A stretch of DNA of 64,000 bases from Alteromonas salexigens (GTDB taxonomy: Bacteria; Pseudomonadota; Gammaproteobacteria; Enterobacterales; Alteromonadaceae). Position 1 is the stretch's first letter. Each line of letters begins with the position of its first letter. Under the pieces are notes generated by a model that had not been told where the DNA came from, searched no databases, and worked only from the letters and a program-made list of their open reading frames with translations. Below are positions 37,148-46,797 of the stretch, one piece after another. Location of the stretch: NCBI RefSeq assembly GCF_025628895.1, contig NZ_JAOTJC010000013.1:14161-78160 (forward strand), written 5' to 3'. Both the position numbers and the translations under genes were made by a program.

Positions 37148-40100
37148 TTAACCGCCAGATTGCCGGGCAACGGCTTCTGGATCGGAAGCCACACACCAGG
37201 ACTGGTCAATCAGCGCCGGAATGGCCTCTGCGTCCACCGGACGTGAGAAATGATAACCTTGCTGGCGATCACAGCCCATCATCAGCAACTGCCGCGCCTG
37301 AGCCTGGGTTTCAATTCCCTCAGCGACACAGGTCATTGACAGGCTACGGGCTAAATTGATGGTGGTCGCCACCAGCGCGTCATCTTCATTGCCTGGCTGT
37401 ATGCCGTCCACAAAGCTTTTATCAATTTTAAGTACCGACAGTGGATAGCGTTTCAGATAGCTCAGCGACGAATAACCGGTACCAAAATCATCCAGGGCCA
37501 GCACAAAGCCCGCTTCCACCAGCCGTTGGATCTGACGCAGTGCCCCGCCAGTATTATCCATCAACACCCCCTCGGTAATTTCAAACCGGAGAGAGGACAC
37601 CGGCAGTGAAAACTCTTCCAGCAGCGCACGTATCCCATCAATATCGAACTCGGTTTTGAAATGCAGCGCAGACAGGTTAACCGACACGTAGCCGTTAAAC
37701 CCCTGTTGATACCACTGCGCCAGATCCGACACCGCGCGGCGCATGGCCTGTCTGGTGACCTCAATGATATACCGCAGTTGCTCCAGAATAGGAATGAACG
37801 CGTCCGGATACAATGGCTCGTCGGCCATCTTACAACGTAGCAGCAGTTCAACCCCTTCGACTGCGCCGCTTCGCGCATTGATAATGGGCTGATACTGGTT
37901 ATAGAAGCAGTCTTCGGTAAACGCTTTTTTCACCCGGTTTTCAAGGTGCAGACGATGGCGCGCCCGTTCATTCATTTCGGTAGTGAAATAGGTAAAGCCA
38001 TTAAGGGTGTCTTTCTTCGCCGAATACATAGCTACATCAGCCTGTTTGAGCAATTCAGCGGGTTCTGCTGCATCGTCGGGATAGAACGACACGCCGACAC
38101 TACAGGAGACTCGCAACACCTCTTTGCCCAGCGAGATGGGCGTCTCTACCGATTCAATTAACTCCTGCACAAAATGACTGAGGATATCGAGATTTTTTAC
38201 CTCTTCAATTACCAGTACAAATTCGTCGCCGCCAAGACGCGCTACCGTATCAGCCTCGGCAGCCAGATTTCGCATCCGGTTAGCCACGACCTTCAACAGT
38301 TTATCGCCATAATCATGACCCAGGGAGTCGTTAATGCCTTTAAAACGATCCAGATCCACAAAGAGTACCGCCACTTTGGTGTCGTGGGCTTTTGCATTAG
38401 CTACGGCATGTTCAAGCCGGTCAAGCAACAGACTGCGGTTGACCAGGCCGGTCAGGCTATCGTAATTCGCAATCTTGATAAGCTTACGCTCAGCTCGCTT
38501 CTGGTCGCTGATATCGGAGATAACTAACAGGTAATGGTCGGTCCGCTCGGCGTTCTCTTCATCCCTGACCGCCGTAATCTCAATCAACACGTCGTGGTTG
38601 CGGCCGTCAGCTGCGTCTATGCTGTCTTCGTCCTTCCAGAACTGTCCCGGACTAAGACCAGCAAGGTGACCCAGTAATACCCGCGACAGTTTGGGATACC
38701 GGCGGTATAACTGGTTCATCTCACGCTTGAGGTTGCCATGTTCGGCAATACCAAATGCTTGTGCGAACGCCGGGTTCGCTGCCACTGGGGTTTTGTCAGC
38801 ATCAAAAATGATTACCCAGTCGCGGGTTTGCCGGAATGCATCGCCAAACAGTCTCACCTGTTGTTGCGCACGGGCTAACCGGTTTAACTGTTGTTGGCGG
38901 GTAAATAAATAGGCCAGTAGCAATCCCAGCGCGATTAAAGCGTAGGTCGCGTAAGCCAGTGGTGAGCGTAACGGCGGGTAAGGAACAGCTATGCTGATAT
39001 CCGCCGGAATAAAAGTCGCGTCGAAGCTGTTACTGGTAGGTGCCACTGTCAGCGTGTAAAAGCCGGGTTCGAGTGAGGCAAAGTTCAGCCGTGCATCCCG
39101 GGTCGTCCCCTCACTGACGATACTGTTGTCCCGTAGCAGCTTATAGGTATATCGGGCATCTGATTTATTGCCCATCACCATGGGCGAAAAGTACACGGTA
39201 ATGCCGTAGTCATCGTGATGAAGGTCGAGTTTATCCCCATTCAGGGCGCGCAGCGGCAGAGCCCAGTCTCTGGAGTTCAGTGTGGCGGCGGTGATCGTCA
39301 TGCGACTTGCACTGTCAGCCCCTGACGTCGCACTTAACAAAGATTCAGGGTTAAACATCACCACCCCATTTGTAGAGCCGAATGCCAGCCGCCCATCAGA
39401 GAGGGTTGTCACTGCCCCTTCATTAAATTCAGAGATAAACAACTGTCTGCCGTAGCGAAAGTTTTTAAGCTTATCGGTGGCTGGTGCATAACGGTGTAAT
39501 CCAGAGTGCGAGCTGAACCAAAGTCCCCCCAACGCGTCGGGCTGTAATGAATAGACGATATCGGACGGCAGCTTATTGTCACTGTTGAGAGCCACCTTTT
39601 GTTCGAACGTGGTGGCATCCAGTCCTAACAGCCCGAATCGGGGAAAGGCCAGCCACAGGGTGTTATCTCCATCCACTGCAAACGCGCTCACAGACACTTC
39701 GTTATTGCGCTGTGACTCCGGAAACGCATATACCAGGGTATGCTCGAGGGTGCGGGTATCAATGAGCCACACACCATCAAGCATGGCGACCATTATTTGG
39801 TTCTCGTAGTGCGGACTGGTGCCCAGGAACCCGGAAAAAAAGTCCACATCAAACACGGCCGGATCCAGCGCTAACTTTTCCACATCCAGCGTCTGTGGCG
39901 AATAACGGTAAAACGCATCGGCAATAAAATAAATCCGCCCCTGGGTATCTGTATTGCTGCCAAAGTTCCACGACTGAAACATAGTCTGATCGCCGCCTTC
40001 CGCTACGGGAGGCAACGACACTGTCCCGTCTTCAATGGAGAACAATCGCAAGCCATCAAAGGTCTGTAACAACAAATGGCGCTCATCCCAGGGGAAAATC

Positions 40101-41380
40101 TTCTCTATAATTGACTCATAATCGGTGGCGATAGTGTCGGTACTGACCAGAAACTGTTCACTCTCACCGGTAGAAAACTGATAGCGGTTTAATCCGTTAT
40201 CGGTGCCAATCCACAGCGTGTCGCTATCCGACTGATGAAGTGCCCAAACGGTATTATTACTTAACAGCGGCGACGCCTGATACCGTCGGTTCTGTAAGGT
40301 TTCTAAGCTGACACCCTGTGGCTGAAAGTACAGCGCGCCGCCATATTCACTGCCCAGCCACAAATTACCATTGTCATCTTTTGTGAGGGTTTTAATGTGC
40401 TTTTTAGATAATTCGGTAAAACCATTGCTGGGTTCAAGGATATGCTCTGCCTGCCAGCCCCCCTCTTGCCGGGAAAGCTGGAACAGGCCATCACTGGTAC
40501 CCAGCCAGAAGCTATCAGCATTGTTCTGCACCATATCCCAGGTGTTGTGCTCACTCAGGATCTGGGTAAACGGATTTTCTCCCTGTCCTGCCAGGTAATC
40601 AGTGAGCGCCGCTACCGGCGCCATAAATAGCCCACCGACCGTGCCTACCCAAAAACGCTGCTGGTTGTCCTGCATCAACAGCTTTACATTTCTGGTATTT
40701 ACGTCAGGCTCGACGCCATTTAAATAGTCCACGGGCGTGACTTTGCCGCTCTCACTCAAGGGCTTTGAATACAAATTATGGGTGGTCGCGATAAGCAGGG
40801 TTCCCGCTATTGTATCGACACGACGGATGCTTTCTGCCCGCTCCAGACTGGCATCACTGAGTGAGTACAGTACTTCATACGTGGCTGTGTCAGTGTGGAA
40901 CCGAATCACCTCTTCCGCCATGCCTATCAGCACGGTGTCATTATTCAGCCACTTAAAGCTATTTGCATACTGGGCCCAGTCGGGCCGCTGACGATAAGGA
41001 ATATTCACCATCTGCGAATACTCCCCGGTAGCAAATTCATAGCGATAAATGCCACTTGAGTAGGTGCTTATCCAAAGTGCTTCCTCATTTTCCAGGCTCA
41101 GCCGGGACACGCTGGTATTGGTAAGCATATTATCAGGGCCGGTTAGCGCCACCGCCCGGTAACCATCCCAACGCGCTACGCCGCCCTGGGTAGCGACCCA
41201 CAAAAATCCGGCACTGTCGGTAACGACATGATTTACCACATCCTGGGGTAGCCCATTGCGGGTAGAGAGCACTTCAAATACCGGTTCCGGAATCCGCGGC
41301 GCAGCAACGCTTGCTAGGCTGAATACCTGAAGAAGGAGTAAGCTTAAGATTGTGAGATTTTTTTTACAGCTAATCATCAT
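37148..41380 (-). CDS. two-component-propeller sensor with PAS, GGDEF and EAL domains
   Basis: 1410 residues. A signal peptide (about 1-27) leads into a long periplasmic region of two-component-regulator propeller repeats (many L-W-I/V-G-T-x-x-G-L) and a Y_Y_Y-type domain. One membrane helix (about 835-855), a PAS domain, GGDEF and EAL domains follow. The active G-G-D-E-F is near residue 1047. The EAL signature reads E-L-L instead of E-A-L. The other catalytic blocks (F-E-I-T-E, D-D-F-G-T-G-Y-S-S, E-G-I-E, Q-G-Y) are intact, so both cyclic-di-GMP synthesis and breakdown are possible. An external, probably polymer-type ligand is inferred from the propeller. Confidence 0.92.
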   Translation of the reverse strand: MMISCKKNLTILSLLLLQVFSLASVAAPRIPEPVFEVLSTRNGLPQDVVNHVVTDSAGFLWVATQGGVARWDGYRAVALTGPDNMLTNTSVSRLSLENEEALWISTYSSGIYRYEFATGEYSQMVNIPYRQRPDWAQYANSFKWLNNDTVLIGMAEEVIRFHTDTATYEVLYSLSDASLERAESIRRVDTIAGTLLIATTHNLYSKPLSESGKVTPVDYLNGVEPDVNTRNVKLLMQDNQQRFWVGTVGGLFMAPVAALTDYLAGQGENPFTQILSEHNTWDMVQNNADSFWLGTSDGLFQLSRQEGGWQAEHILEPSNGFTELSKKHIKTLTKDDNGNLWLGSEYGGALYFQPQGVSLETLQNRRYQASPLLSNNTVWALHQSDSDTLWIGTDNGLNRYQFSTGESEQFLVSTDTIATDYESIIEKIFPWDERHLLLQTFDGLRLFSIEDGTVSLPPVAEGGDQTMFQSWNFGSNTDTQGRIYFIADAFYRYSPQTLDVEKLALDPAVFDVDFFSGFLGTSPHYENQIMVAMLDGVWLIDTRTLEHTLVYAFPESQRNNEVSVSAFAVDGDNTLWLAFPRFGLLGLDATTFEQKVALNSDNKLPSDIVYSLQPDALGGLWFSSHSGLHRYAPATDKLKNFRYGRQLFISEFNEGAVTTLSDGRLAFGSTNGVVMFNPESLLSATSGADSASRMTITAATLNSRDWALPLRALNGDKLDLHHDDYGITVYFSPMVMGNKSDARYTYKLLRDNSIVSEGTTRDARLNFASLEPGFYTLTVAPTSNSFDATFIPADISIAVPYPPLRSPLAYATYALIALGLLLAYLFTRQQQLNRLARAQQQVRLFGDAFRQTRDWVIIFDADKTPVAANPAFAQAFGIAEHGNLKREMNQLYRRYPKLSRVLLGHLAGLSPGQFWKDEDSIDAADGRNHDVLIEITAVRDEENAERTDHYLLVISDISDQKRAERKLIKIANYDSLTGLVNRSLLLDRLEHAVANAKAHDTKVAVLFVDLDRFKGINDSLGHDYGDKLLKVVANRMRNLAAEADTVARLGGDEFVLVIEEVKNLDILSHFVQELIESVETPISLGKEVLRVSCSVGVSFYPDDAAEPAELLKQADVAMYSAKKDTLNGFTYFTTEMNERARHRLHLENRVKKAFTEDCFYNQYQPIINARSGAVEGVELLLRCKMADEPLYPDAFIPILEQLRYIIEVTRQAMRRAVSDLAQWYQQGFNGYVSVNLSALHFKTEFDIDGIRALLEEFSLPVSSLRFEITEGVLMDNTGGALRQIQRLVEAGFVLALDDFGTGYSSLSYLKRYPLSVLKIDKSFVDGIQPGNEDDALVATTINLARSLSMTCVAEGIETQAQARQLLMMGCDRQQGYHFSRPVDAEAIPALIDQSWCVASDPEAVARQSGG

Positions 41381-41574
41381 TGTTATGTGTGCCTGTCCTG
41401 CACACCTTTTATTATTGCGTGCCGACGTCTATTTCCGCACGGCTGCTGTTCAACCTGTAAGCATAATAACAGGACTTAAAACTTTTTCATCAGTTGTGCG
41501 GGGGTATGCACGAAATTGAAACTATCGCCAGTATAATAATTGGAAGGGCAAAATTTGTTGCTGACGTTTGCGAC

Positions 41575-42078
41575 CTAAACGGTCCGTACACCGTGACGTA
41601 AAGACACAAAGGTGACTCTAATCACGTAACTTATCACAAACGCGGTAACCACAAGGTTGGTAAGCGGAATACCCTCGGAGTACAACCACGCCATCAGATT
41701 GGTGTCAGTAAACAACCGCTCGGCAAACCGCAGCATCTGTATAACCCCTAATACCAGATAGGTGAACAGAATAAACTGACTGGCCTTGTCGATGTCACTG
41801 CCAACCACTTTTGCCAGGTACAAACCGCATAAAAAAAACAGAAAATCGGTAAAGGCGAAACTGATGTACCAGGCATGAAAGACAAAAGAGAGACTGCGCT
41901 CGTCACTGAGAAAGCTGCGCAGGTATATGGCAATCCCCTGATGGAGAACATCTATCAGAAGTAAGCCTACTAATACAAAGGAAAAAAAGGTGATGCGTTT
42001 TACAGCCAGCGTGTAGAGAATTAACGCTGCCAGATTTAGCAGCGTTGTCAATGGAATTTGGATTACCTCTGCACTCAT
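41575..42078 (-). CDS. small integral membrane protein, unknown
   Basis: 167 residues with about five hydrophobic segments (roughly 10-22, 28-50, 64-85, 98-112 and 135-155), so an inner-membrane protein. No known family is recognised. Its ATG overlaps the stop of the upstream secreted-peptide gene in a TAATG arrangement, so the two are almost certainly translated as a coupled pair. That pairing suggests a transporter, receptor or immunity partner for the peptide, which is inference only. Confidence 0.7.
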   Translation of the reverse strand: MSAEVIQIPLTTLLNLAALILYTLAVKRITFFSFVLVGLLLIDVLHQGIAIYLRSFLSDERSLSFVFHAWYISFAFTDFLFFLCGLYLAKVVGSDIDKASQFILFTYLVLGVIQMLRFAERLFTDTNLMAWLYSEGIPLTNLVVTAFVISYVIRVTFVSLRHGVRTV

Positions 42079-42281
42079 TATTTCTCTATAGGCTTAGGCT
42101 TCTCAGGTTCAAAGCCATCACCATTACCACCCGAAATTGTCATACCACACGCCCAAGGGGCTACTGAACAAATGTCACCGAAGACTTTATTAGACCGGTC
42201 CGGTGTCGATTGAAATGCTGTTACTGTATTTGATAATAAACCTATAACGGCAAAAACTGAAATTTTTACGAGCTTTTTCAT
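42078..42281 (-). CDS. short secreted peptide with two cysteines
   Basis: 67 residues: a signal peptide (M-K-K-L-V-K-I-S-V-F-A-V-I-G-L-L-S-N-T-V-T-A, about 1-22), then a mature peptide of about 45 residues. The mature peptide has two cysteines seven apart, a glycine-rich stretch and an acidic/lysine tail with Pro. AAGGATTTGCC precedes the ATG. It overlaps the membrane-protein gene by one base. It may be a signalling peptide, a small toxin or a subunit of a membrane complex; I do not recognise it. Confidence 0.65.
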   Translation of the reverse strand: MKKLVKISVFAVIGLLSNTVTAFQSTPDRSNKVFGDICSVAPWACGMTISGGNGDGFEPEKPKPIEK

Positions 42282-42426
42282 GGCAAATCCTTAATAAGAT
42301 GAAATCAGATGGCAACCAATCTGGTTGCTAATCATCATATCGGCTGTCAGGCCGTCAGCTTAACGAGATTTGCTTATGACTGCGCATATCCTTGCAGCAT
42401 TTCCAGCTAATTATGCAGAGTAATGG

Positions 42427-43791
42427 CTAATTCTGCGCCACCGGTATGCGACCGGTCCGGATGACGCCCCGGCGAATACCCGCCTGCGGGGCAAGGCGAT
42501 AAAGGTCACCGTTTAACCCCACGTAATGCTTACGCACGCCGCTAGCCAGTGCAATATCAGCATGAGCACGCAGGTGCTCAGGCTCCCCATGTACAGGGAT
42601 GGCAATTTGAGGTTTTACCCAGCGGTACATCAATTTCAGTTCTTCAGCATAGGGGTGACCACTGGCGTGAATAGGTAAGAGGCTGTCTTCGCTCTGAATG
42701 GTGGTAATACCCCGGCCCTGGAAACGGGAAACCAGCCGGGCCACCTCCGCTTCATTACCGGGAATGACGATAGAAGAGAAAATGACGGTATCACCTTTGC
42801 CCAGTGTCAAATCCGGGTGACTGTCCAGCGCCAGGCGATTAAGCGCGGCACGCGGCTCGCCCTGACTGCCAGTGGCCACAGCCAGGACTTCCTCCGGGGG
42901 CAAGTAACCAATATGACGCGGATCAATTAACTCGACGTCTTCAGGCCATACTCCCGTGTGCCGGGCAATGCTGTGCATGTTAACCAGCGAGCGCCCCAGT
43001 AGCGCCATATATCGCCCGGTTTTCTTCGCTACCCGTGCCAGCGTGATTAAACGGGCAATATTACTGCCAAAACAGCTGACTACCACCCGCCCGCTTAACG
43101 GTTTAATGGTGGCGAACAAGCCATCAAAACAATTGCGCTCGGAAACAGAAAAGCCGTCCTTGGTGGCATTGGTGGAGTCGCCCACCATGGCCAATACCGA
43201 CTCCCCTGCTAGCGCCTGAAAAACCTCGGGATTGAACGGTTTTCCCGTTACTGGCTGGGCATCAATTTTCCAGTCAGCGGTATGAAAAATATTGCCCACT
43301 TTGGTTTGAATAAGCAACGCGCTGGGTTCGGGCACCGAATGTGTAATAGCCATCCACCGCAATGTAAACGGGCCTAATTGCGCCGTGGCACTGGTGCCCA
43401 CTTCAATAATAGGCACCCGCTGGTCTAACCCCCGCTGGGCAAGCTTGCGGCGCAATACTTCTGCTGTAAACGGCGTAGCGTAAACCGCGCACTGAAACCG
43501 CTGCCACAGATAGGGTACAGCACCGATGTGATCTTCGTGGGCATGAGTTATCACCAGGCCGCACAGATTTTCACGCTGACGCACAATGAACGAAGGATCC
43601 GGCGCGACTACCTCGTGGCGGGTGGCGTCTGACTGAGCCTGCCGATATGCTGGTACCAGCGGTTCATCGAATGAGATGCCACAGTCAACCATAAGCCATT
43701 TGCCATCATGACCATATAAATTGAGATTCATGCCTATTTCACCAGTACCGCCCAAAGGGACGAACCAGAGATCCTCTGCCGTGGGTGTCAG
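42427..43791 (-). CDS. RNase J-like metallo-beta-lactamase hydrolase, CTG start
   Basis: 454 residues of the beta-CASP metallo-beta-lactamase family. H83-A-H-E-D-H88 gives the HxHxDH metal site, and further ligands appear in G-D-S-T-N-A-T, S-G-H-P and P-V-H-G-E-P. It has only the catalytic and beta-CASP parts; the roughly 100-residue C-terminal domain of standard RNase J is missing. The best start is CTG at 43791: a perfect AGGAGG lies five bases upstream and M-T-P-T-A-E-D-L-W-F suits the family. The longer frame to 43890 would need a TTG and would read through a terminator. RNase activity is inferred. Confidence 0.82.
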   Translation of the reverse strand: MTPTAEDLWFVPLGGTGEIGMNLNLYGHDGKWLMVDCGISFDEPLVPAYRQAQSDATRHEVVAPDPSFIVRQRENLCGLVITHAHEDHIGAVPYLWQRFQCAVYATPFTAEVLRRKLAQRGLDQRVPIIEVGTSATAQLGPFTLRWMAITHSVPEPSALLIQTKVGNIFHTADWKIDAQPVTGKPFNPEVFQALAGESVLAMVGDSTNATKDGFSVSERNCFDGLFATIKPLSGRVVVSCFGSNIARLITLARVAKKTGRYMALLGRSLVNMHSIARHTGVWPEDVELIDPRHIGYLPPEEVLAVATGSQGEPRAALNRLALDSHPDLTLGKGDTVIFSSIVIPGNEAEVARLVSRFQGRGITTIQSEDSLLPIHASGHPYAEELKLMYRWVKPQIAIPVHGEPEHLRAHADIALASGVRKHYVGLNGDLYRLAPQAGIRRGVIRTGRIPVAQN

Positions 43792-43891
43792 AACTGCCTC
43801 CTGTCTACGTTTACTACTCCATACCTGATCCAGCAGGATGGTGATCAACTTATCGTACTGGCTGAGAATTACAACGACTGCAGCCGACAAA

Positions 43892-43914
43892 TAAAAAAAG
43901 GGGCTGACGCCCCT
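43892..43914 (-). terminator. terminator of the S46 peptidase gene
   Basis: Read on the minus strand, AGGGGC and GCCCCT form a short stem followed by a run of seven T residues, 34 bp beyond the S46 peptidase stop. It lies inside the extended frame of the RNase J-like gene, which argues against a start for that gene as far up as 43890. Confidence 0.85.
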
Positions 43915-43947
43915 ATTGGTTTAATGATTTACCGCCTGCCAGAAGGG

Positions 43948-46116
43948 TTATTCAGCGATCTTCATTTCGTTTATAAGGTTGTTCGCACCGTCCACATATT
44001 CCATTACCCACAGCATATAGCGTGTATCTACGTGAATAGTGCGGGTCGTTTTCGGGTCGAAGTCCCAGTCGGAGTTTACGCTTTCAAATGTACCATCGAA
44101 TAATAGCCCCACCAGCTCGGCGTTAGCATTCAAGGTCGCTGAGCCAGAGTTACCACCGGTAGAGTCGAGATCGGACAGGAAGTTCACCGGGACACTGTTA
44201 ATGCTGTCAAGCTTATACGGACCGTACTTCTGTTCGTCTATCAGTTCAAGCTGTTTGGTCGGTGAATCAAACGGTGCTTCGCCGGTGTCTTTCTCCGGGA
44301 TCCCTTCCAGACGGGTGAACGGTTCATAAACCAGTCCGTCTTTCGGAGATCCGCCCAATACTGTGCCGTACGTGACCCGCAAGGTACTGTTAGCATCAGG
44401 ATAGGCTAAGCTGCCCTGTGCCTTCTGCCAATCAATAATGGCGCGCATGTATTTCGGTTGTAATGCGGCCTCCTGCCCTTCCAGCGCCTTTGACTCATTT
44501 TCAATATGCATTTCAGTATCATACAGTGCTACTGCAAGCTCTATGAAAGGGTCATCGCTTTTCTCGAATGCGGCCGGATCAGCGGTCAGCCACTTCAGAC
44601 GGGTGTCTGCATCATTAAGCTTAGTGTTGCTGTACATAGCAGAAAGGGTTGCCTCAATATCACGCTTGCTGCTGTCTTGTTTAAGCCCCAGAGCAGTGTC
44701 AAATGCGGCAATGCGGTTATCGTCCGGCTGGGCAAGGTACATATCGATAAATTGCATCCATACTGCCTTATCGACTGTCGCATCGAACCGTCGATTGAGT
44801 CGGGTCATGCGCTCTTCAAGCCGCTTATCGTCACGGGTCTGAAAGCCCGGTTCACGTTCCGCATCCGGCTTTTGCTTTTCAATAGCATTGCGATAAAGGG
44901 TTTGAGCGGCCGACAATAACTGCGCGCGGGTCAGATTGTTGTACCAGAAGTTTTGCTTGCTCATGGCCGCCGACTTCTCTTTAACCGCATCAAGCTCAGC
45001 TATGGCATCCTGATAATGTTGCGCATCGCCCTCCTGATTTAACCATTCTTCCAGCGCGGTCTCACGTGCTTCACGACGATCAAGCAGGCCCACCCGCTTG
45101 GCACCCGCCAACTGGCCTTTGGTGTTTTTCAGAAAGTTATTCAACCCTGCGAGCCTGGCTTCGTAAATGATGCGCGCGTCACTGCCTTCTGGCGCCGCAT
45201 CTTCTATCGCATTAATCCAGTTGGTTACCAGGTCGATATAAGTGGGATACAGCCAGTTGAACATGTAATCCACAGTAACCAGTCGCGCATAGCGGTTGGT
45301 CGAGCCCGGATACCCGGCTGCCATCACGAAGTCACCGGCTTCCAGACCACCAGCAGACACCGTGAGCACATGTTCTGGTTGGTACGGCACGTTGTCTTTG
45401 CTAAAGTCAGCCGGTTTGCCGTCCTTGCCTACATAGGCACGGTAAAACGCAAAATCTCCGGTATGCCGGGGCCACATCCAGTTATCAATATCGCCGCCGT
45501 ACTTACCAATGGCATCAGCAGGGGCATAGGCTATTCGCACATCTCGAATTTCTAGTTGTTTGATCAACTTATATTCAAGCCCATCAAAAAATGCCGGCAC
45601 CGAGCAACGGTAACCCGGTTCTGATTCGCACTCAGCGATAATGGCTTTTTGATTTTTGACAATGGCATCGTAGCGCGCCCGGCCAGAAAGCTCGTCGCTT
45701 AGCCCACCTGTAACCTGCTCAGTCACATCAGAAAAACCTACCGTCACCCACATGCGGGTCCCTGGCGCGGCGGGTAACTCTTCGCTATGCGTCTTAGCTA
45801 AAAACCCATCTTTCAGGTAGTTGTTTTCTGATGACGAGTTATATTGCACCGATCCTCGCGCACAATGGTGGTTGGTTACAGCTAACCCTGAGTCAGAAAC
45901 AAATGAGGCTGAACACCCTCCCAATGAAACTATAGCGCCCATGGGGAACCCGGTAAGGTCACTTAGCTGCTGGGGGGAAATCTCCAGCCCGGTGGCTTTC
46001 AAATCTTCTGCAATGGCAGGTAACTGCTCAGGGGTATACATTCCTTCCTTGGCGGTTGCAGCCAGTGAGGTCAGCATAATAGGCAGCGCCAGGCTGGTTA
46101 ATACTTTTAATGACAT
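43948..46116 (-). CDS. S46 family dipeptidyl peptidase (DPP7/DPP11 type)
   Basis: 722 residues with a signal peptide (about 1-22). Catalytic residues are visible: T-N-H-H84-C for the histidine and T-G-G-N-S-G-S for the serine near residue 657. The enzyme would remove dipeptides from the N-terminus of peptides in the periplasm. In the F-D-G-x stretch after the serine the glycine matches, from memory, the DPP7 type (hydrophobic P1) rather than the arginine of DPP11 (acidic P1). It precedes two small DUF genes and two M16 peptidases on the same strand. Confidence 0.92.
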   Translation of the reverse strand: MSLKVLTSLALPIMLTSLAATAKEGMYTPEQLPAIAEDLKATGLEISPQQLSDLTGFPMGAIVSLGGCSASFVSDSGLAVTNHHCARGSVQYNSSSENNYLKDGFLAKTHSEELPAAPGTRMWVTVGFSDVTEQVTGGLSDELSGRARYDAIVKNQKAIIAECESEPGYRCSVPAFFDGLEYKLIKQLEIRDVRIAYAPADAIGKYGGDIDNWMWPRHTGDFAFYRAYVGKDGKPADFSKDNVPYQPEHVLTVSAGGLEAGDFVMAAGYPGSTNRYARLVTVDYMFNWLYPTYIDLVTNWINAIEDAAPEGSDARIIYEARLAGLNNFLKNTKGQLAGAKRVGLLDRREARETALEEWLNQEGDAQHYQDAIAELDAVKEKSAAMSKQNFWYNNLTRAQLLSAAQTLYRNAIEKQKPDAEREPGFQTRDDKRLEERMTRLNRRFDATVDKAVWMQFIDMYLAQPDDNRIAAFDTALGLKQDSSKRDIEATLSAMYSNTKLNDADTRLKWLTADPAAFEKSDDPFIELAVALYDTEMHIENESKALEGQEAALQPKYMRAIIDWQKAQGSLAYPDANSTLRVTYGTVLGGSPKDGLVYEPFTRLEGIPEKDTGEAPFDSPTKQLELIDEQKYGPYKLDSINSVPVNFLSDLDSTGGNSGSATLNANAELVGLLFDGTFESVNSDWDFDPKTTRTIHVDTRYMLWVMEYVDGANNLINEMKIAE

Positions 46117-46372
46117 TCCTTTTTCCTTGGCAAAATTACAATACAGCTAAGCAGGTATATCACACCTTCTTGCTGACGCCTATGTCAGTGGCCTAATTTG
46201 ACTATAATTGTCGGTAAAGCAACAGCTTGGGACGGATATCGGCGTAGAAAAGAGGGGGTTAGGTTATTAATAGAAAGGCACGGAAACCGACGACGGCCAG
46301 AGGCAACCGTCGCGATTTAAGCCCGTTCCCTCCATCCCCGGATGGCAGGTAAAAGAGTACGGCGAACTGTCG

Positions 46373-46609
46373 TTAATCCTGATGCAGCTGCACGTTAAGC
46401 TGATCGATCACTTCCGCCCACTCAGCATCGTCCTCCAGGGCAGATTTCAGAAACTCCGACTGTGAATCGTTCCAGAACGGTGCTTCTTCGATGTGGCGAC
46501 TGTCATTCATACCACGGTGTTTTTCTATAAAGTTATCAATTGCTTCATCACTGCTGTCCAGGCCAAGCTGAACGAACAGGTCTTGCATGGTGGGTTGGTC
46601 CGTATACAT
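46373..46609 (-). CDS. DUF2789 family protein
   Basis: 78 residues, acidic and without a signal. The pattern T-M-Q-D-L-F-x-Q-L-G-L, F-I-E-K-H-R, A-P-F-W, F-L-x-x-A-L-E-x-D-A-x-W-A-E-V-I-D-Q-L matches DUF2789, a small cytoplasmic family of unknown function. It has AGGAGA upstream of the ATG and stands alone between short intergenic stretches. Confidence 0.88.
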   Translation of the reverse strand: MYTDQPTMQDLFVQLGLDSSDEAIDNFIEKHRGMNDSRHIEEAPFWNDSQSEFLKSALEDDAEWAEVIDQLNVQLHQD

Positions 46610-46752
46610 AGTTGATTCTCCTCATTAACTTACTGTCGTAAACGCCGACAACCTGCTCAGGGATCACGACACCATCACTGAATTCTACTCGCAGGTGAAA
46701 GTGTAGGCGTTTTTACAACAAAAGGAGTGTGTTTGTGTACGGCGTTACAGCA

Positions 46753-46778
46753 ATAAAAAAGGCCGCGTACGCGGCCTT
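46753..46778 (-). terminator. rho-independent terminator
   Basis: On the minus strand AAGGCCGCG/CGCGGCCTT forms a perfect stem followed by TTTTTTATT, 20 bp beyond the stop of the DUF2750 gene. It ends the operon of two M16 peptidases and the DUF2750 gene. Confidence 0.93.
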
Positions 46779-46797
46779 ATTCGAAAGGAAGTGAGTA

